Source: Rhodopseudomonas julia
GTDB lineage: Bacteria > Pseudomonadota > Alphaproteobacteria > Rhizobiales > Afifellaceae
Length of the DNA: 64,000 nucleotides
Direction: 5' to 3'
NCBI RefSeq assembly: GCF_030813515.1
Contig: NZ_JAUSUK010000002.1
Location: 1,240,001-1,304,000, forward strand
The first letter of the stretch is position 1; every line of letters starts with the position of its first letter. Positions 46,114 to 56,128 of the stretch are shown piece after piece. Made by a program: the position numbers and the translations under genes. A model generated the notes under the pieces. That model made no database searches. It was not told the origin of the DNA and saw only the letters and a program-made list of their open reading frames with translations.

Positions 46114-47964
46114 ATGGCGGAGAAAAAATCACGCAAAGAGCGGGAGGATGTCACAGAGGAACGGTCGGACAAGCCGCTGCCCACCTCTTACATCGCTGCC
46201 GATCCGGAAGTCTTTGCCCGCAATATGGCTCGCGCCTTCGAGGAGGGCGGAAAGGCGCTCGCGGCCTATCTGCGCCCCCGCGAAACGGGACAGACAGGGG
46301 CCGACCAGCTGGCCGAGCACACGGCTGAGGTGATGAAGACGATCAGCCATGTCGGGCAATATTGGATGTCGGATCCGGCTCGAACCATCGAAGCGCAGAC
46401 CAAGCTCTGGGCACAATATCTGTCGATCTGGAACAACGGCCTGCGCAAAGCCATGGGCGATGGCGCGGAGACGCAGCAAAACGCTGTTCCCGACAAGCGC
46501 TTTGCAGACCCGGACTGGTCGCAGAACCCGATGTTCGACGTCTTGAAACAACTCTACCTTGCGACCTCGCGCTGGGCCGAGGACCTTGTTTCGGATGCCG
46601 AAGACGTCGATCCGCACACACGCCAGAAAGCGCGTTTTTATGTGCAACAGATCGCCAACGCGCTGTCGCCTTCGAATTTCGCCATGACCAATCCCGAGGT
46701 GCTCCGCGCGACCGCAGAGAGCAACGGCGAGAATCTGGTGCGAGGCATGCACATGCTGGCGGAAGATATCGCCGCCGGCAAAGGCGAGCTGCGTGTGCGC
46801 CAGACCGATGCGACAGCATTCAAGATCGGCGAGAACATCGCCACGACGCCTGGGAAGGTCGTTGCCCAGAACGAGCTCTGCCAGGTGATTCAGTACGAGG
46901 CCACGACAAAGAGTGTCTTGAAGCGACCGCTCCTGATCGTGCCGCCATGGATCAACAAATTCTACATCCTCGATCTCAACAGCGAGAAGAGTTTCGTCCG
47001 CTGGGCGGTCGAACAGGGACACACGGTCTTTGTCGTCTCGTGGGTCAATCCCGATCGGCGGCACGCGGACAAGACCTTCGAACATTATATGAAGGAGGGC
47101 ATTTTCTATGCCCTCGACGTCGTCGAACGCGCTACCGGTGAGCGCAAGGTGAATGCGATCGGCTATTGCGTCGGCGGCACCCTTCTCGCAGTCGCCCTCG
47201 CCTACCTCGCAAAGGGACGCAGCAAGCAGCGAATCGCCAGTGCGACGATGTTCGCCGCCCAGGTCGACTTCACCTATTCGGGTGATCTGAAACTGTTTGC
47301 CGACGAAGAGCAAATCGAGACGCTGGAGGAAGACATGGCCGAGCGCGGCTATCTCGACGGCTCGAAGATGGCGACGGCCTTCAATCTTTTGCGATCGAAC
47401 GATCTCATCTGGCGGTATTTCGTGAGCGACTACATGCTCGGCAAAGAGCCGCTGCCTTTCGACCTTCTCTACTGGAATTCCGATTCCACGCGCCTGCCCG
47501 CAGCGAACCACTCCTTCTACCTGCGCAACTGCTATCTTGAGAACAACCTGTCTCAGGGGCGCATGAAGATCGGTGATAAGATGCTCGATCTCAGCCGGGT
47601 GACGATCCCCATCTACAATCTCGCCACCAAAGAGGACCACATCGCGCCGGCACGCTCGGTGTTTTTTGGCAGCCAGTTTTTCGGCGGACCCGTGCGCTTC
47701 GTCCTCACCGGCTCTGGTCATATCGCGGGCGTCATCAACCCGCCGGCGAAGAACAAATATCAATACTGGATCGATGGCGATGCCAATGGCGACATCGAAT
47801 CCTGGATGGAGAAGGCCGAGGAGAAGCCTGGTTCCTGGTGGCCGGATTGGCAGCGCTGGATCGAGACGCTGGACGACAAACGTGTCGACGCCCGCGAGAT
47901 CGGCGGGGGCAAGCTCCAGGCGCTCGAGGACGCTCCGGGCTCCTACGTCAAAATGAAGTGCTGA
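46114..47964 (+). CDS. phaC: Class I poly(3-hydroxyalkanoate) synthase PhaC
   Basis: Polymerises (R)-3-hydroxyacyl-CoA into storage polyester at granule surfaces. At 616 residues it fits class I. The alpha/beta-hydrolase core has the lipase-like box GYCVGGTLLA with nucleophile Cys352, Asp508 in TKEDHIAPA and His536 in GSGHIAGVINPP, the full catalytic triad. LIVPPWINKFYILDLNSEKS is another conserved block. The beta-ketothiolase and reductase genes (phaA, phaB) are not in this window. It is divergent from the lipoprotein gene. Confidence 0.97.
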   Translation: MAEKKSRKEREDVTEERSDKPLPTSYIAADPEVFARNMARAFEEGGKALAAYLRPRETGQTGADQLAEHTAEVMKTISHVGQYWMSDPARTIEAQTKLWAQYLSIWNNGLRKAMGDGAETQQNAVPDKRFADPDWSQNPMFDVLKQLYLATSRWAEDLVSDAEDVDPHTRQKARFYVQQIANALSPSNFAMTNPEVLRATAESNGENLVRGMHMLAEDIAAGKGELRVRQTDATAFKIGENIATTPGKVVAQNELCQVIQYEATTKSVLKRPLLIVPPWINKFYILDLNSEKSFVRWAVEQGHTVFVVSWVNPDRRHADKTFEHYMKEGIFYALDVVERATGERKVNAIGYCVGGTLLAVALAYLAKGRSKQRIASATMFAAQVDFTYSGDLKLFADEEQIETLEEDMAERGYLDGSKMATAFNLLRSNDLIWRYFVSDYMLGKEPLPFDLLYWNSDSTRLPAANHSFYLRNCYLENNLSQGRMKIGDKMLDLSRVTIPIYNLATKEDHIAPARSVFFGSQFFGGPVRFVLTGSGHIAGVINPPAKNKYQYWIDGDANGDIESWMEKAEEKPGSWWPDWQRWIETLDDKRVDAREIGGGKLQALEDAPGSYVKMKC

Positions 47965-48067
47965 CCTTGCCGTATTGTCGTCGCGACCCGATGTGAGAGC
48001 GTGCCCTTGCCCTCGGCAAACGGCGCATCATCATGCGCCGCATGATTCCATACCGCGAAGGACAACT

Positions 48068-49201
48068 ATGCGCGTTCAAACTCCCCTGGTCATCCCGGCG
48101 CTCGCTGCCGGTTTTCTAAGCCTCACCGGCACGGCTTTCGCTCAGGATGCAGAGGCGGTCGCCCGCTCGCTCGAAGCGACCTTGTCACAGGGCGGCAAGA
48201 TGACGGTCTCCCATGAGGGCGAGGTATCGGGCGGTGGCGATGAGGTCGCCATCAACGGCCTCACCCTGACGCCGAAGGACGGCGGCACCGTGATTGCATT
48301 CGATGAGGTGACCCTCACCGGCGTGGCCCAAGAAGACGACGGGTACACGGCCGACGAAATCGTCTTCGACGGCGGCTCTCTCTCCGGCGATGCGACCGGC
48401 ACGATCGGCAATGTGAGGCTAGAAGAAGCAACTTTCGGTGAGAAAGCGGAAGCTGAGCAGGAAACGCCGGGTCTGCTGTTCCATCGCCTCGTCGGCAGCG
48501 ACGTCAGCATTACGCCGGAAGACCGCAGCGAGCCCGTCACGGTGTCAGGCTTCACCATGACGAGCGAGGATATCGTCGACGGCGTGCCGCAGACGAGCCA
48601 GGGCAGCGTCGAGGATCTTATTGTCCCCGGTAGCTATGTTCCGGCCGACCAGAAGATGAAGCCTTCCGATCTCGGCTACGACGAGCTCGCTTTCGACATC
48701 GAATGGGCCGGCTCACGTGATCCTGAAAGCCAGGATTTGAAGCTCGACAAGATGTCACTCACCCTTAAGGACGGTGGCACCTTGATGATCGATGGCAATC
48801 TCGGCAACGTCGCCATGCCTGGGGCGGATGCGGCGGCCCAGCCGATGGCGGGCATTGCCACGATGAATGTGTCTGACTTCACGCTGCGCTACGAAGACGA
48901 TTCGCTGACGGGGCGCATTCTCGACTATTTCGGCAAGCAGCAGGGCATGGACGGCGACAAATATGCTGAGCAGCTGGCTGCCGCGCTCCCCTTCATGCTG
49001 AGCGCCATGCAGAATGCCGATTTCCAGAAAGAGGTCTCTGATGCTGTCAGCACCTTCCTGCGTGATCCGCAGTCGCTGACGGTCGCGATCGCCCCGGATA
49101 AGCCCATGTCCGGTGCCGAGATCCTGCAGATTGCAGGCTCCGCCCCACAGACCCTTCCGGATGTCTTGAACGTCTCGGTCACCGCCAACCAAAACCGCTA
49201 A
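48068..49201 (+). CDS. Exported beta-rich protein of unknown function, paralog of the next gene
   Basis: A 377-residue protein with a clear signal peptide (LVIPALAAGFLSLTGTAFA, cleaved before QDAEA). The mature part is acidic, rich in short alternating hydrophobic strands. Residues about 183-377 resemble residues about 470-681 of the downstream protein: DLIVPGSYV ... DLGYDELAFDI here, DLFVPGTLL ... ELGYDGLHINL there, and the shared end block around DKYAEQLAAALPFML and SLTVAIAPDKPMSGAEI. No known domain recognised. AAGGA lies 6 bases before the ATG at 48068. Distance to phaC is 103 bases, so co-transcription is possible but unproven. Confidence 0.8.
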   Translation: MRVQTPLVIPALAAGFLSLTGTAFAQDAEAVARSLEATLSQGGKMTVSHEGEVSGGGDEVAINGLTLTPKDGGTVIAFDEVTLTGVAQEDDGYTADEIVFDGGSLSGDATGTIGNVRLEEATFGEKAEAEQETPGLLFHRLVGSDVSITPEDRSEPVTVSGFTMTSEDIVDGVPQTSQGSVEDLIVPGSYVPADQKMKPSDLGYDELAFDIEWAGSRDPESQDLKLDKMSLTLKDGGTLMIDGNLGNVAMPGADAAAQPMAGIATMNVSDFTLRYEDDSLTGRILDYFGKQQGMDGDKYAEQLAAALPFMLSAMQNADFQKEVSDAVSTFLRDPQSLTVAIAPDKPMSGAEILQIAGSAPQTLPDVLNVSVTANQNR

Positions 49202-49233
49202 CTCCAGACCCGTCAGAGCCGAGAGACAGTTCT

Positions 49234-51279
49234 ATGCGTTGTTCATTTTCTGTTCGCGCGCCGCTTCTTTTGGCTTTGGCGGTGCTGCCGCCGAGCGGGG
49301 CCGTGGCAGATCCGGTTGGCGAGCAGGTGTTCCGTGACCTCGTGAGCGAGCTCGACGGCGTTCCAGGCTGGAGTGCCAGCGTCGGCAAGATCACGAGCGA
49401 TGACGACGTGGTCGTGGGAACGGATGTGCATTTCGTTCGCACCGAGCCGCCGCTCGACGTCACTTTCGATGAGCTGCGGCTGGACCAGCCCCGCGAGAAT
49501 GCAGGAGGGCTGTCGGCCGATAGCATCCAGGGGTCGGGCCTGAGTGTTGTCGGTGAAGATGTGTCTGTCGATGCACCGGTCCTTTCCGTCACCGGAATTG
49601 ACGTGCCGAGCCTCGCGGATCTGAGTTTTGACCAGGACCGCCCCTTCTCTTCGCTGCGAACGCTGTATCAGCATCTTTCGGAAGTGTCGGTTGAACACGC
49701 CGAGATTCCGAAGCTGCATCAGGTTGTCCTGCCGCGCCTGACGACATCGCGTAAGCAGAGCGTTACCTATGAGGGGCTTGAGCTTCGCGACTGGAAGGAC
49801 GGCGTTATCGCCCATTCGGCGGCAGGTCCGATCACGATGCGCACGGAGGGGGACAATCCGTCCACTGCCCGCGTCGCCTCGGTGCGCGTCGAGGAGACAA
49901 ATTTTAACAGCGTGCTGCGTCTGCTTTCCGATGATGTCACCGGATCAGCCAGCGACGGGTCTGACGAATGGCAGAATGCCTTTGCTGAGATCTCCTATGC
50001 CGGCTTCAGCATCACGACCGAGAAAGGCGTTCGGGTCTCCATTGATGATATGAACCTGGCGGGCATTGAGACCCGGCGTCCGGACCAGCCCTATATCGAG
50101 ACCCTCGAGCAGGCGATGCGAGAGGCGGATCGTGGGACCGACGGCGACACCGACGACCGGCAGGTCATGGAAGCCCTCACGACCTTCTTTGATGCGATGC
50201 GGCTCGGCGAATTCAAGATGCACCGCCTGGTCGCAGAAAAGACCGGAGAAGAGGCGGGGCGCACAGAAATTGCCGAGATCGGTGTGTCGAACCTCACAAG
50301 AGATGGTTTCGAACGAGCCTGGGGAACGGGTCTTCTGTCGGATTTTCCCGGTGCCTACATCAAACTCGACCGCTTTGCGCTCGCAGATCTCGTCTTTCCG
50401 CTGCCAAGCTCGGAGAGTCTTGCCGCCCTGGAAGGGGCCGAGACTGGTTCCCTGACGGAGGAAGAGAGACGGGCTTTTGCCACTCTTCCCTTCCAGATGG
50501 CACCGCAGATCGGCAGCCTCGACATGGAGGGGCTAGTCGTCGGCCAGAGCCGGCTTATGGCTGTCTCTGTCGATCGTATACAAACGAAGAGCGTTCCTTC
50601 GGATCGTCTTCTGCCTGAGCGGGGGGAGTTCAAAATTTCCGATCTTTTCGTGCCGGGCACCCTTTTGCGGCGAGACCCAAAGTCGGCCGTTCTCTTCGAC
50701 GAGCTTGGATATGACGGGCTTCACATCAACCTCGACGGTGCGAGCCAGCTTAGCGAGGATGGAAGCCTTGAGACGACCACAGCCTCAGAGATCGCGGACG
50801 CAGCGGGATTGCAGATCGGGGCGAAGCTTACCGGCATCACCGAGGAGTGGGTCGTCGATCTGATGATGCAGCAGTTCGAGAATGACGATGACCCCGCGCC
50901 GCTTTTCGCGCTTCTGTCGAAATTGCGCCTGGAGCAAATGACCGTCGCGCTCACCGACCACTCCCTGATCGATCGGTCGTTCGCCTTTGCCGCGGAGAAG
51001 CAGGGCCAGCCAGCCGACCAGTACAAAGAGCAAATTGTTGGAGCACTGCCATTCCTGATCGGCACCGCAGCTCCGCCGAAGGTCGCTCAGTTCTTGGCGG
51101 GCCCTCTCAAAGACTTCCTGGAAAATGGGAACACGCTCGTCCTGACGCTGGCACCGCGAGCACCTCTGCCCTTGTCGGCTCTGGTGGACGTAGAAGACGA
51201 TCCAGAAGCCCTACTCAAATTGCTCGGCGCGTCATTGGAGACAAGCGAGACGGCGCCGGAACGCCCACTCATCAAATAG
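49234..51279 (+). CDS. Exported protein of unknown function, longer paralog of the upstream gene
   Basis: A 681-residue protein with signal peptide (RAPLLLALAVLPPSGAVA, before DPVGE). It begins 32 bases after the stop of the 377-residue paralog, so the two form an operon. Repeated beta-rich blocks are followed by the C-terminal module shared with the neighbour (about 470-681), including QYKEQIVGALPFLIGTA and TLVLTLAPRAPLPLSAL. Both proteins are acidic and lack lipobox or C-terminal membrane anchors, so periplasmic location is inferred. I do not recognise a family; the layout recalls E. coli YdgA-like DUF945 proteins only loosely. Confidence 0.8.
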   Translation: MRCSFSVRAPLLLALAVLPPSGAVADPVGEQVFRDLVSELDGVPGWSASVGKITSDDDVVVGTDVHFVRTEPPLDVTFDELRLDQPRENAGGLSADSIQGSGLSVVGEDVSVDAPVLSVTGIDVPSLADLSFDQDRPFSSLRTLYQHLSEVSVEHAEIPKLHQVVLPRLTTSRKQSVTYEGLELRDWKDGVIAHSAAGPITMRTEGDNPSTARVASVRVEETNFNSVLRLLSDDVTGSASDGSDEWQNAFAEISYAGFSITTEKGVRVSIDDMNLAGIETRRPDQPYIETLEQAMREADRGTDGDTDDRQVMEALTTFFDAMRLGEFKMHRLVAEKTGEEAGRTEIAEIGVSNLTRDGFERAWGTGLLSDFPGAYIKLDRFALADLVFPLPSSESLAALEGAETGSLTEEERRAFATLPFQMAPQIGSLDMEGLVVGQSRLMAVSVDRIQTKSVPSDRLLPERGEFKISDLFVPGTLLRRDPKSAVLFDELGYDGLHINLDGASQLSEDGSLETTTASEIADAAGLQIGAKLTGITEEWVVDLMMQQFENDDDPAPLFALLSKLRLEQMTVALTDHSLIDRSFAFAAEKQGQPADQYKEQIVGALPFLIGTAAPPKVAQFLAGPLKDFLENGNTLVLTLAPRAPLPLSALVDVEDDPEALLKLLGASLETSETAPERPLIK

Positions 51280-51368
51280 GTGGACGTCCAGTCAGGATCC
51301 TTTCCGGCCGGCTCATCTGCCTGCGCGAAAGGACCTCCCTAACCTCGGATAATGTTGTGGAGCCGAGA

Positions 51369-51388
51369 GAGCCGCCTTTTGGCGGCTC
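51369..51388. terminator. Hairpin between convergent genes
   Basis: GAGCCGCC, loop TTTT, GGCGGCTC forms an 8-bp perfect stem between the stop of the exported protein (51279) and the aspS stop (51395). A T-run is lacking on both strands, so it may act as a Rho-independent end only weakly, or merely protect 3' ends. Confidence 0.4.
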
Positions 51389-51394
51389 CTGACG

Positions 51395-53179
51395 TCAGTC
51401 CTGCGGCGCAGTTACGCGAATGGAGAGCTCGCGGAGCTGCTTCGGTGTGACGGAGGACGGAGCACCCATCAAGAGATCGAGCGCCTGCTGGTTCATCGGG
51501 AACATCGTCACTTCGCGCAGGTTCTTCGCGCCGACGAGAAGCATCACGATGCGGTCGATGCCTGCCGCCATGCCGCCATGCGGAGGTGCGCCGTACTGGA
51601 GCGCCCGCAGCATGCCGCCGAACTTCTCCTCCAGCACCTCTTCAGGATAACCGGCGATCGCGAAGGCCTTCTTCATGATCTCCGCCTTGTGGTTGCGGAT
51701 CGCGCCAGAGGCGATCTCGTAGCCATTGCAGACGCAGTCATACTGATAGGCCGGGATCGTCAGCGGGTCTTTGGTCTCGAGGGCTTCGAGACCGCCTTGC
51801 GGCATGGAGAACGGGTTGTGCGAGAAGTCGACCTTCTTCTCCTCGTCGTCCCATTCGTACATCGGGAAATCGACGATCCAAGCGAGAGCAAAACGGTTCT
51901 CGTCGATGAGATTGAGCTCACGTCCCGCCCGGTCACGCGCCTTGCCCGCGAAATCCGCGAAGATTTTGGGATTGCCGGCAACGAAGAAGACGGCGTCGCC
52001 CTCTTTGAGGCCGAGCTGGCTGCGGATCGCTTCGGTACGCTCTTCACCGATATTCTTGGCGACCGGGCCGGCACCCGTCAGCTTGTCCGCCTCGTTGCGG
52101 AAGAAGATGTAGCCGAGGCCGGGCTGACCCTCGCCCTGCGCCCAGGAATTCATCCGGTCGCAGAAGGCCCGCGAGCCGCCGCCAGGTGCCGGAATCGCCC
52201 AGACTTCAACCTTCGGGTCACGCTCGATCATGCCGGCGAAAACCTTGAAGCCGGAGCCTGCGAAATGCTCCGTCACCGCCTGCATCTCGATCGGGTTTCT
52301 GAGGTCCGGCTTGTCGGTCCCGTATTTGCGGATGGCATCGGCATAAGGGATCCGCGGAAAGACCTGGGTCACCTCGCGACCGTCAGCGAAGCTCTCGAAG
52401 ATGCCCCGCATCACTGGCTCCATCGCCGCGAAGACATCGTCCTGCGTGACGAAGCTCATCTCGATGTCGAGCTGATAGAACTCGCCCGGTAGACGGTCGG
52501 CGCGCGGATCCTCGTCGCGAAAGCAGGGAGCGATCTGGAAGTAGCGGTCAAAGCCCGCGACCATGATCAGCTGTTTGAACTGCTGCGGCGCCTGGGGCAA
52601 CGCGTAGAACTTGCCCGGATGGATGCGCGACGGCACCAGGAAGTCGCGCGCCCCTTCGGGCGACGAGGCGGTGAGGATCGGCGTCTGGAACTCGTTGAAG
52701 GCTACCCCGCCCATTAGCTCCCGCAGACGCGAGATGACGGCCGAGCGCTTCATGATGTTCTTGTGCAGGGTCTCGCGACGCAGATCGAGAAAACGATAGC
52801 GCAGGCGCGTATCCTCTGGATATTCCGGCTCGCCGAAGACCGGCATCGGCAGCTCCGGCGCTTCGGAGAGGATCTCGATCTCGTTGGCAAAGACCTCGAT
52901 CTCGCCCGTCGGCAGATTTGGATTGACGACTTCCGGGGCGCGCGCCTTCACTTGGCCGTCGATGCGCACGCACCATTCGGCACGCAGTTTTTCAGCGCTC
53001 GTGAAGGCGGGCGAATCGGGATCGGCAACGATCTGCGTCAGACCATAATGATCACGCAGATCCATAAAGAGCAGGCCGCCGTGGTCGCGCACGCGGTGGA
53101 CCCAGCCGGAGAGACGAACATTTTCACCGACATCGCTGGCGCGAAGCGCGCCGCAATGGTGGGAACGATAGCGATGCAT
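51395..53179 (-). CDS. aspS: Aspartyl-tRNA synthetase
   Basis: A class II aminoacyl-tRNA synthetase charging tRNA-Asp. The 594 residues contain the N-terminal anticodon-binding OB domain ([26 protein letters not shown]), motif 1, motif 2 ([39 protein letters not shown]), the bacterial insertion (GAD) domain, and motif 3 ([17 protein letters not shown]). The ATG at 53179 puts [10 protein letters not shown] at the N-terminus, as in other alphaproteobacteria; the frame is open to 53251. It may be non-discriminating (Asp/Asn), as in many alphaproteobacteria, but that cannot be read here. Confidence 0.97.
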   Translation of the reverse strand: MHRYRSHHCGALRASDVGENVRLSGWVHRVRDHGGLLFMDLRDHYGLTQIVADPDSPAFTSAEKLRAEWCVRIDGQVKARAPEVVNPNLPTGEIEVFANEIEILSEAPELPMPVFGEPEYPEDTRLRYRFLDLRRETLHKNIMKRSAVISRLRELMGGVAFNEFQTPILTASSPEGARDFLVPSRIHPGKFYALPQAPQQFKQLIMVAGFDRYFQIAPCFRDEDPRADRLPGEFYQLDIEMSFVTQDDVFAAMEPVMRGIFESFADGREVTQVFPRIPYADAIRKYGTDKPDLRNPIEMQAVTEHFAGSGFKVFAGMIERDPKVEVWAIPAPGGGSRAFCDRMNSWAQGEGQPGLGYIFFRNEADKLTGAGPVAKNIGEERTEAIRSQLGLKEGDAVFFVAGNPKIFADFAGKARDRAGRELNLIDENRFALAWIVDFPMYEWDDEEKKVDFSHNPFSMPQGGLEALETKDPLTIPAYQYDCVCNGYEIASGAIRNHKAEIMKKAFAIAGYPEEVLEEKFGGMLRALQYGAPPHGGMAAGIDRIVMLLVGAKNLREVTMFPMNQQALDLLMGAPSSVTPKQLRELSIRVTAPQD

Positions 53180-53415
53180 GTTACCGCTTCTTTCGGGTTT
53201 TGAGACAGTGGTCCGAAACGGACAAATTCGGCCGGAGAAGCACAGAAGCACGGGCGTGTGTCAAGGGAGCGGGCGCTTCAGATTGGCTAGACCGCAGCTG
53301 CGATACGCCCCGCTGGATGGTGGGCTGGAACTGTCCCGCGAACTGCCAAAATCTGCCCAGGTGCGCCACGAAAGCGTGGCGACAGCTGCGTCGAGATTCG
53401 CTATAGAGCAGCGCA

Positions 53416-54606
53416 ATGAGTGCCAAAAACGATTATCAAGTCATCACCGAAAGCGCGCAGCTTGCGGAGATTTGCCGCCGCTTTTCCGACTCGCCTTTTG
53501 TCTCGATCGACACGGAATTCATCCGTGAGACGACCTTCTGGGCTCGCCTTTGCCTGATCCAGATGGCGGATCCAGAAGTCGCGGTCATCGTCGACCCCCT
53601 GGCTGAGGGGCTGGATCTTGCACCCTTCTTCGAGCTGATGCGCAACGAGAAGGTCACCAAGGTCTTCCATGCCGCGCGGCAGGATGTGGAGATCTTCGTC
53701 AAGCTCGACGGCGCGGTCCCACAGCCTCTGTTCGACACCCAGCTTGCGGCCATGGTGTGCGGCTACGGCGATCAGATCAGCTACGATCAGCTCGTCTATC
53801 GCGTCACGGGCGTGCGGATCGACAAATCCTCCCGTTTCACGGATTGGCAACGGCGACCGCTCAGCCAAAAGCAGCTCGATTACGCTGTTTCGGACGTGAC
53901 GCATCTTTGCGACGTCTACCGCTTCCTCAAAGCCAATCTGGAAGAACAGCAGCGAAGCGACTGGGTGGCAGAGGAACTGGCCGTTCTCAACGACATCGAG
54001 ACCTATCGGACGCATCCAGAGAACGCATGGAAGCGGCTGAAGATGCGTGTCAGGAAACCGCGTCAGCTTGCGGTGATGCAAAAGGTTGCCGCCTGGCGGG
54101 AGAAGGAAGCGCAGCTCCGAGACGTTCCGCGTCAACGCGTCCTAAAGGACGAGGCGATCTACGAGATTGCGCTGCAGCAGCCGCGAAACGCCGAACAGAT
54201 GGCACGATTGCGCGCCCTGCCCCGCGGCTTCGAGCGCTCGCACGCCGCTCAGGCGCTGATTGCAGCGGTCGAAGAGGCGCTCGCCGTTCCGGACGCAGAC
54301 CTTCCGTCGATCCCGAAACCGCGCCCGGCCCCTGAGCATGCGAGCGCTTCGGCAGAGCTTCTCAAGGTGCTGCTGAAGATGGTTTCGGAGAAGCACGGTG
54401 TCGCTTCACGGCTTGTTGCGACGGTCGACGAGCTTGAGAAGATCGCCGCAGATGATGATGCCGATGTGCCCGCCATGAAGGGATGGCGGCGGCAGCTCTT
54501 CGGAGAACAGGCGCTCGCGTTGAAGCGTGGAGAAATGGCGCTCTTGCTCGGCAATGGGCGCGTGCGTGCTGTGTCGGTCGAAGATATGCAGATCGCCGCC
54601 GAATAG
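53416..54606 (+). CDS. rnd: Ribonuclease D
   Basis: A 3'-to-5' exoribonuclease trimming tRNA precursors. DEDD-type catalytic motifs are Exo I SIDTEFIRE, Exo II VFHAARQDVEIF and Exo III KQLDYAVSDVTHLCDVYRFL (Tyr and Asp). An HRDC domain follows, about residues 205-285. At 396 residues it has family length. Convergent with ppx, with 4 bases between stops; divergent from aspS over a 236-base gap that shows no other feature. Confidence 0.96.
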   Translation: MSAKNDYQVITESAQLAEICRRFSDSPFVSIDTEFIRETTFWARLCLIQMADPEVAVIVDPLAEGLDLAPFFELMRNEKVTKVFHAARQDVEIFVKLDGAVPQPLFDTQLAAMVCGYGDQISYDQLVYRVTGVRIDKSSRFTDWQRRPLSQKQLDYAVSDVTHLCDVYRFLKANLEEQQRSDWVAEELAVLNDIETYRTHPENAWKRLKMRVRKPRQLAVMQKVAAWREKEAQLRDVPRQRVLKDEAIYEIALQQPRNAEQMARLRALPRGFERSHAAQALIAAVEEALAVPDADLPSIPKPRPAPEHASASAELLKVLLKMVSEKHGVASRLVATVDELEKIAADDDADVPAMKGWRRQLFGEQALALKRGEMALLLGNGRVRAVSVEDMQIAAE

Positions 54607-54610
54607 CAGC

Positions 54611-56128
54611 TCAGCCGTCTGTGACGATGCGGCTCTCCAGTCCAACGAGCGCCGCCAGTTGTTTCAGCCGGGTTTCAAGACGCCCGCCGGCAAGTTCGAT
54701 GAGATCCGGCGGCAAAACGAGTTTCAGCTCATTGTCGGTGCGGCGCAAGGTGGTGCGCGGCACCACACCCGGCATCGAAGCCGAGACGAGATAAGCGACC
54801 CGAAAGATCGCGGCGAGCGCCCTCGCCCGCTCCTTATAGCGCGTCGGAACGATCTCCCGCAGACCCGGCCCGAGTTCATCGTCTGAGAGGCCAGAATGGC
54901 GGTAATAGACCGACAGGCCCAGATAGGCGCGTCCTGGATGATCGACCCCGACGAAGCCCGCATGGGCGATGATATTCAGGCTCTGCTCGCCCCGGTAATC
55001 GGGATGCGCACGCCAGCCGATATCCGCCAGTAGGCAGGACGCAGCGCGCAACCGTTCCTCTTCCTTTGTCTCGTCGATGCCGAGCGCCTTCATCGCATCG
55101 CCTGTCCAGGCGATCAGCTCTTCCGAATGCGCCGGCGAGCGCGAGCGTAGAAAGCAGAGCTCACGAGCGGCGGCGATGAGCGCGTTCTTATCCTGCTCTT
55201 CCGCGGGCAGGCGCGAATAGAGAAAGCCCTCCCGCAGGCCGAGGGCGGAAATGACGATGCGGGCAGGTTTGCCGGCACGCACGAGTTCCGACAAGACAAG
55301 GCCACCATATGCCAGGAGCGGCTGTCGCTGCTTGGAGACGGCATCGATGGAATCAATCGATGCGACCGGCTGGCGGTAAAGGCTTTTCAGGAAATCACGA
55401 CTGCGATCGGTCTCCAGCGTGTAGCCATGCATGACGTGGAGCGGATAGCCGGTCTGGCGCATATGCAGTTTTGCGATCGACCGCCAGGTCCCGCCAATCG
55501 CATAGAAGGTGCGGCCTTCCAGGTGCGGCAGGACCTTGGAGTTCTCCAAGGCCGCACGAGCGATCTTTTTGGCGGCCTTGAGATCGCCCCCTGAATCGTC
55601 CTTGAGACGCAGGCCGCCGAGCGGAAAAGTCTCACCATCGCCGATGCGGCTGCCGCGCACATTGGTGAGTTCGAGACTGCCGCCTCCGAGATCACCCGCG
55701 ACCCCTTCCGGGATCTCAAAGCCGTCGACCACGCCGAGAGCCGCATAGTAGGCTTCTGCAGGGCCGGTGAGCACGGTGACATCACAGCCGCAGATGTCCC
55801 GCACCTTGGCGATGAACTTCGAGCCGTTTTCCGCTTCACGCGTCGCGGCCGTCGCCAGGACGCTGAGTTCCACAACTCCTATCTGGCGACAGAGAGCTGC
55901 AAAGCGCTTGAGTGCGGATAGGGCTTTGTCGACAGACGCATCCGAAAGGCGTCGGGAGGTGGCAACCCCCTCGCCCAACCCCGCGAGAACCTTCTCGTTG
56001 AAGAGAGGCGTCGGTGAACGCGCCATCCTCTCATAGACAACGAGACGCACCGAGTTGGAGCCGATGTCGATAACGGCGACGGGCCCATAGCCGGCGATAC
56101 GGCCGGGCGCATCAGGCTCAATTATCAA
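54611..56128 (-). CDS. ppx: Exopolyphosphatase (Ppx/GppA family)
   Basis: Releases orthophosphate from polyphosphate, or hydrolyses pppGpp. The ASKHA-fold N-terminus has [16 protein letters not shown] and [19 protein letters not shown]; the second phosphate loop is [15 protein letters not shown]. The C-terminal part resembles the HD-like region of Ppx. Start placement is uncertain: TTG at 56128 overlaps the ppk stop by 11 bases and starts just before the conserved region (505 residues); the first ATG, at 56194, would overlap ppk by 77 bases. Order ppk-ppx makes it a polyphosphate turnover pair. Confidence 0.92.
   Translation of the reverse strand: MIIEPDAPGRIAGYGPVAVIDIGSNSVRLVVYERMARSPTPLFNEKVLAGLGEGVATSRRLSDASVDKALSALKRFAALCRQIGVVELSVLATAATREAENGSKFIAKVRDICGCDVTVLTGPAEAYYAALGVVDGFEIPEGVAGDLGGGSLELTNVRGSRIGDGETFPLGGLRLKDDSGGDLKAAKKIARAALENSKVLPHLEGRTFYAIGGTWRSIAKLHMRQTGYPLHVMHGYTLETDRSRDFLKSLYRQPVASIDSIDAVSKQRQPLLAYGGLVLSELVRAGKPARIVISALGLREGFLYSRLPAEEQDKNALIAAARELCFLRSRSPAHSEELIAWTGDAMKALGIDETKEEERLRAASCLLADIGWRAHPDYRGEQSLNIIAHAGFVGVDHPGRAYLGLSVYYRHSGLSDDELGPGLREIVPTRYKERARALAAIFRVAYLVSASMPGVVPRTTLRRTDNELKLVLPPDLIELAGGRLETRLKQLAALVGLESRIVTDG

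Noticed and set aside
46129-47763. 544-codon minus-strand frame antisense to phaC
   Set aside because: A long open antisense frame is expected in high-GC coding sequence; no motif or ribosome site, while phaC is unambiguous.
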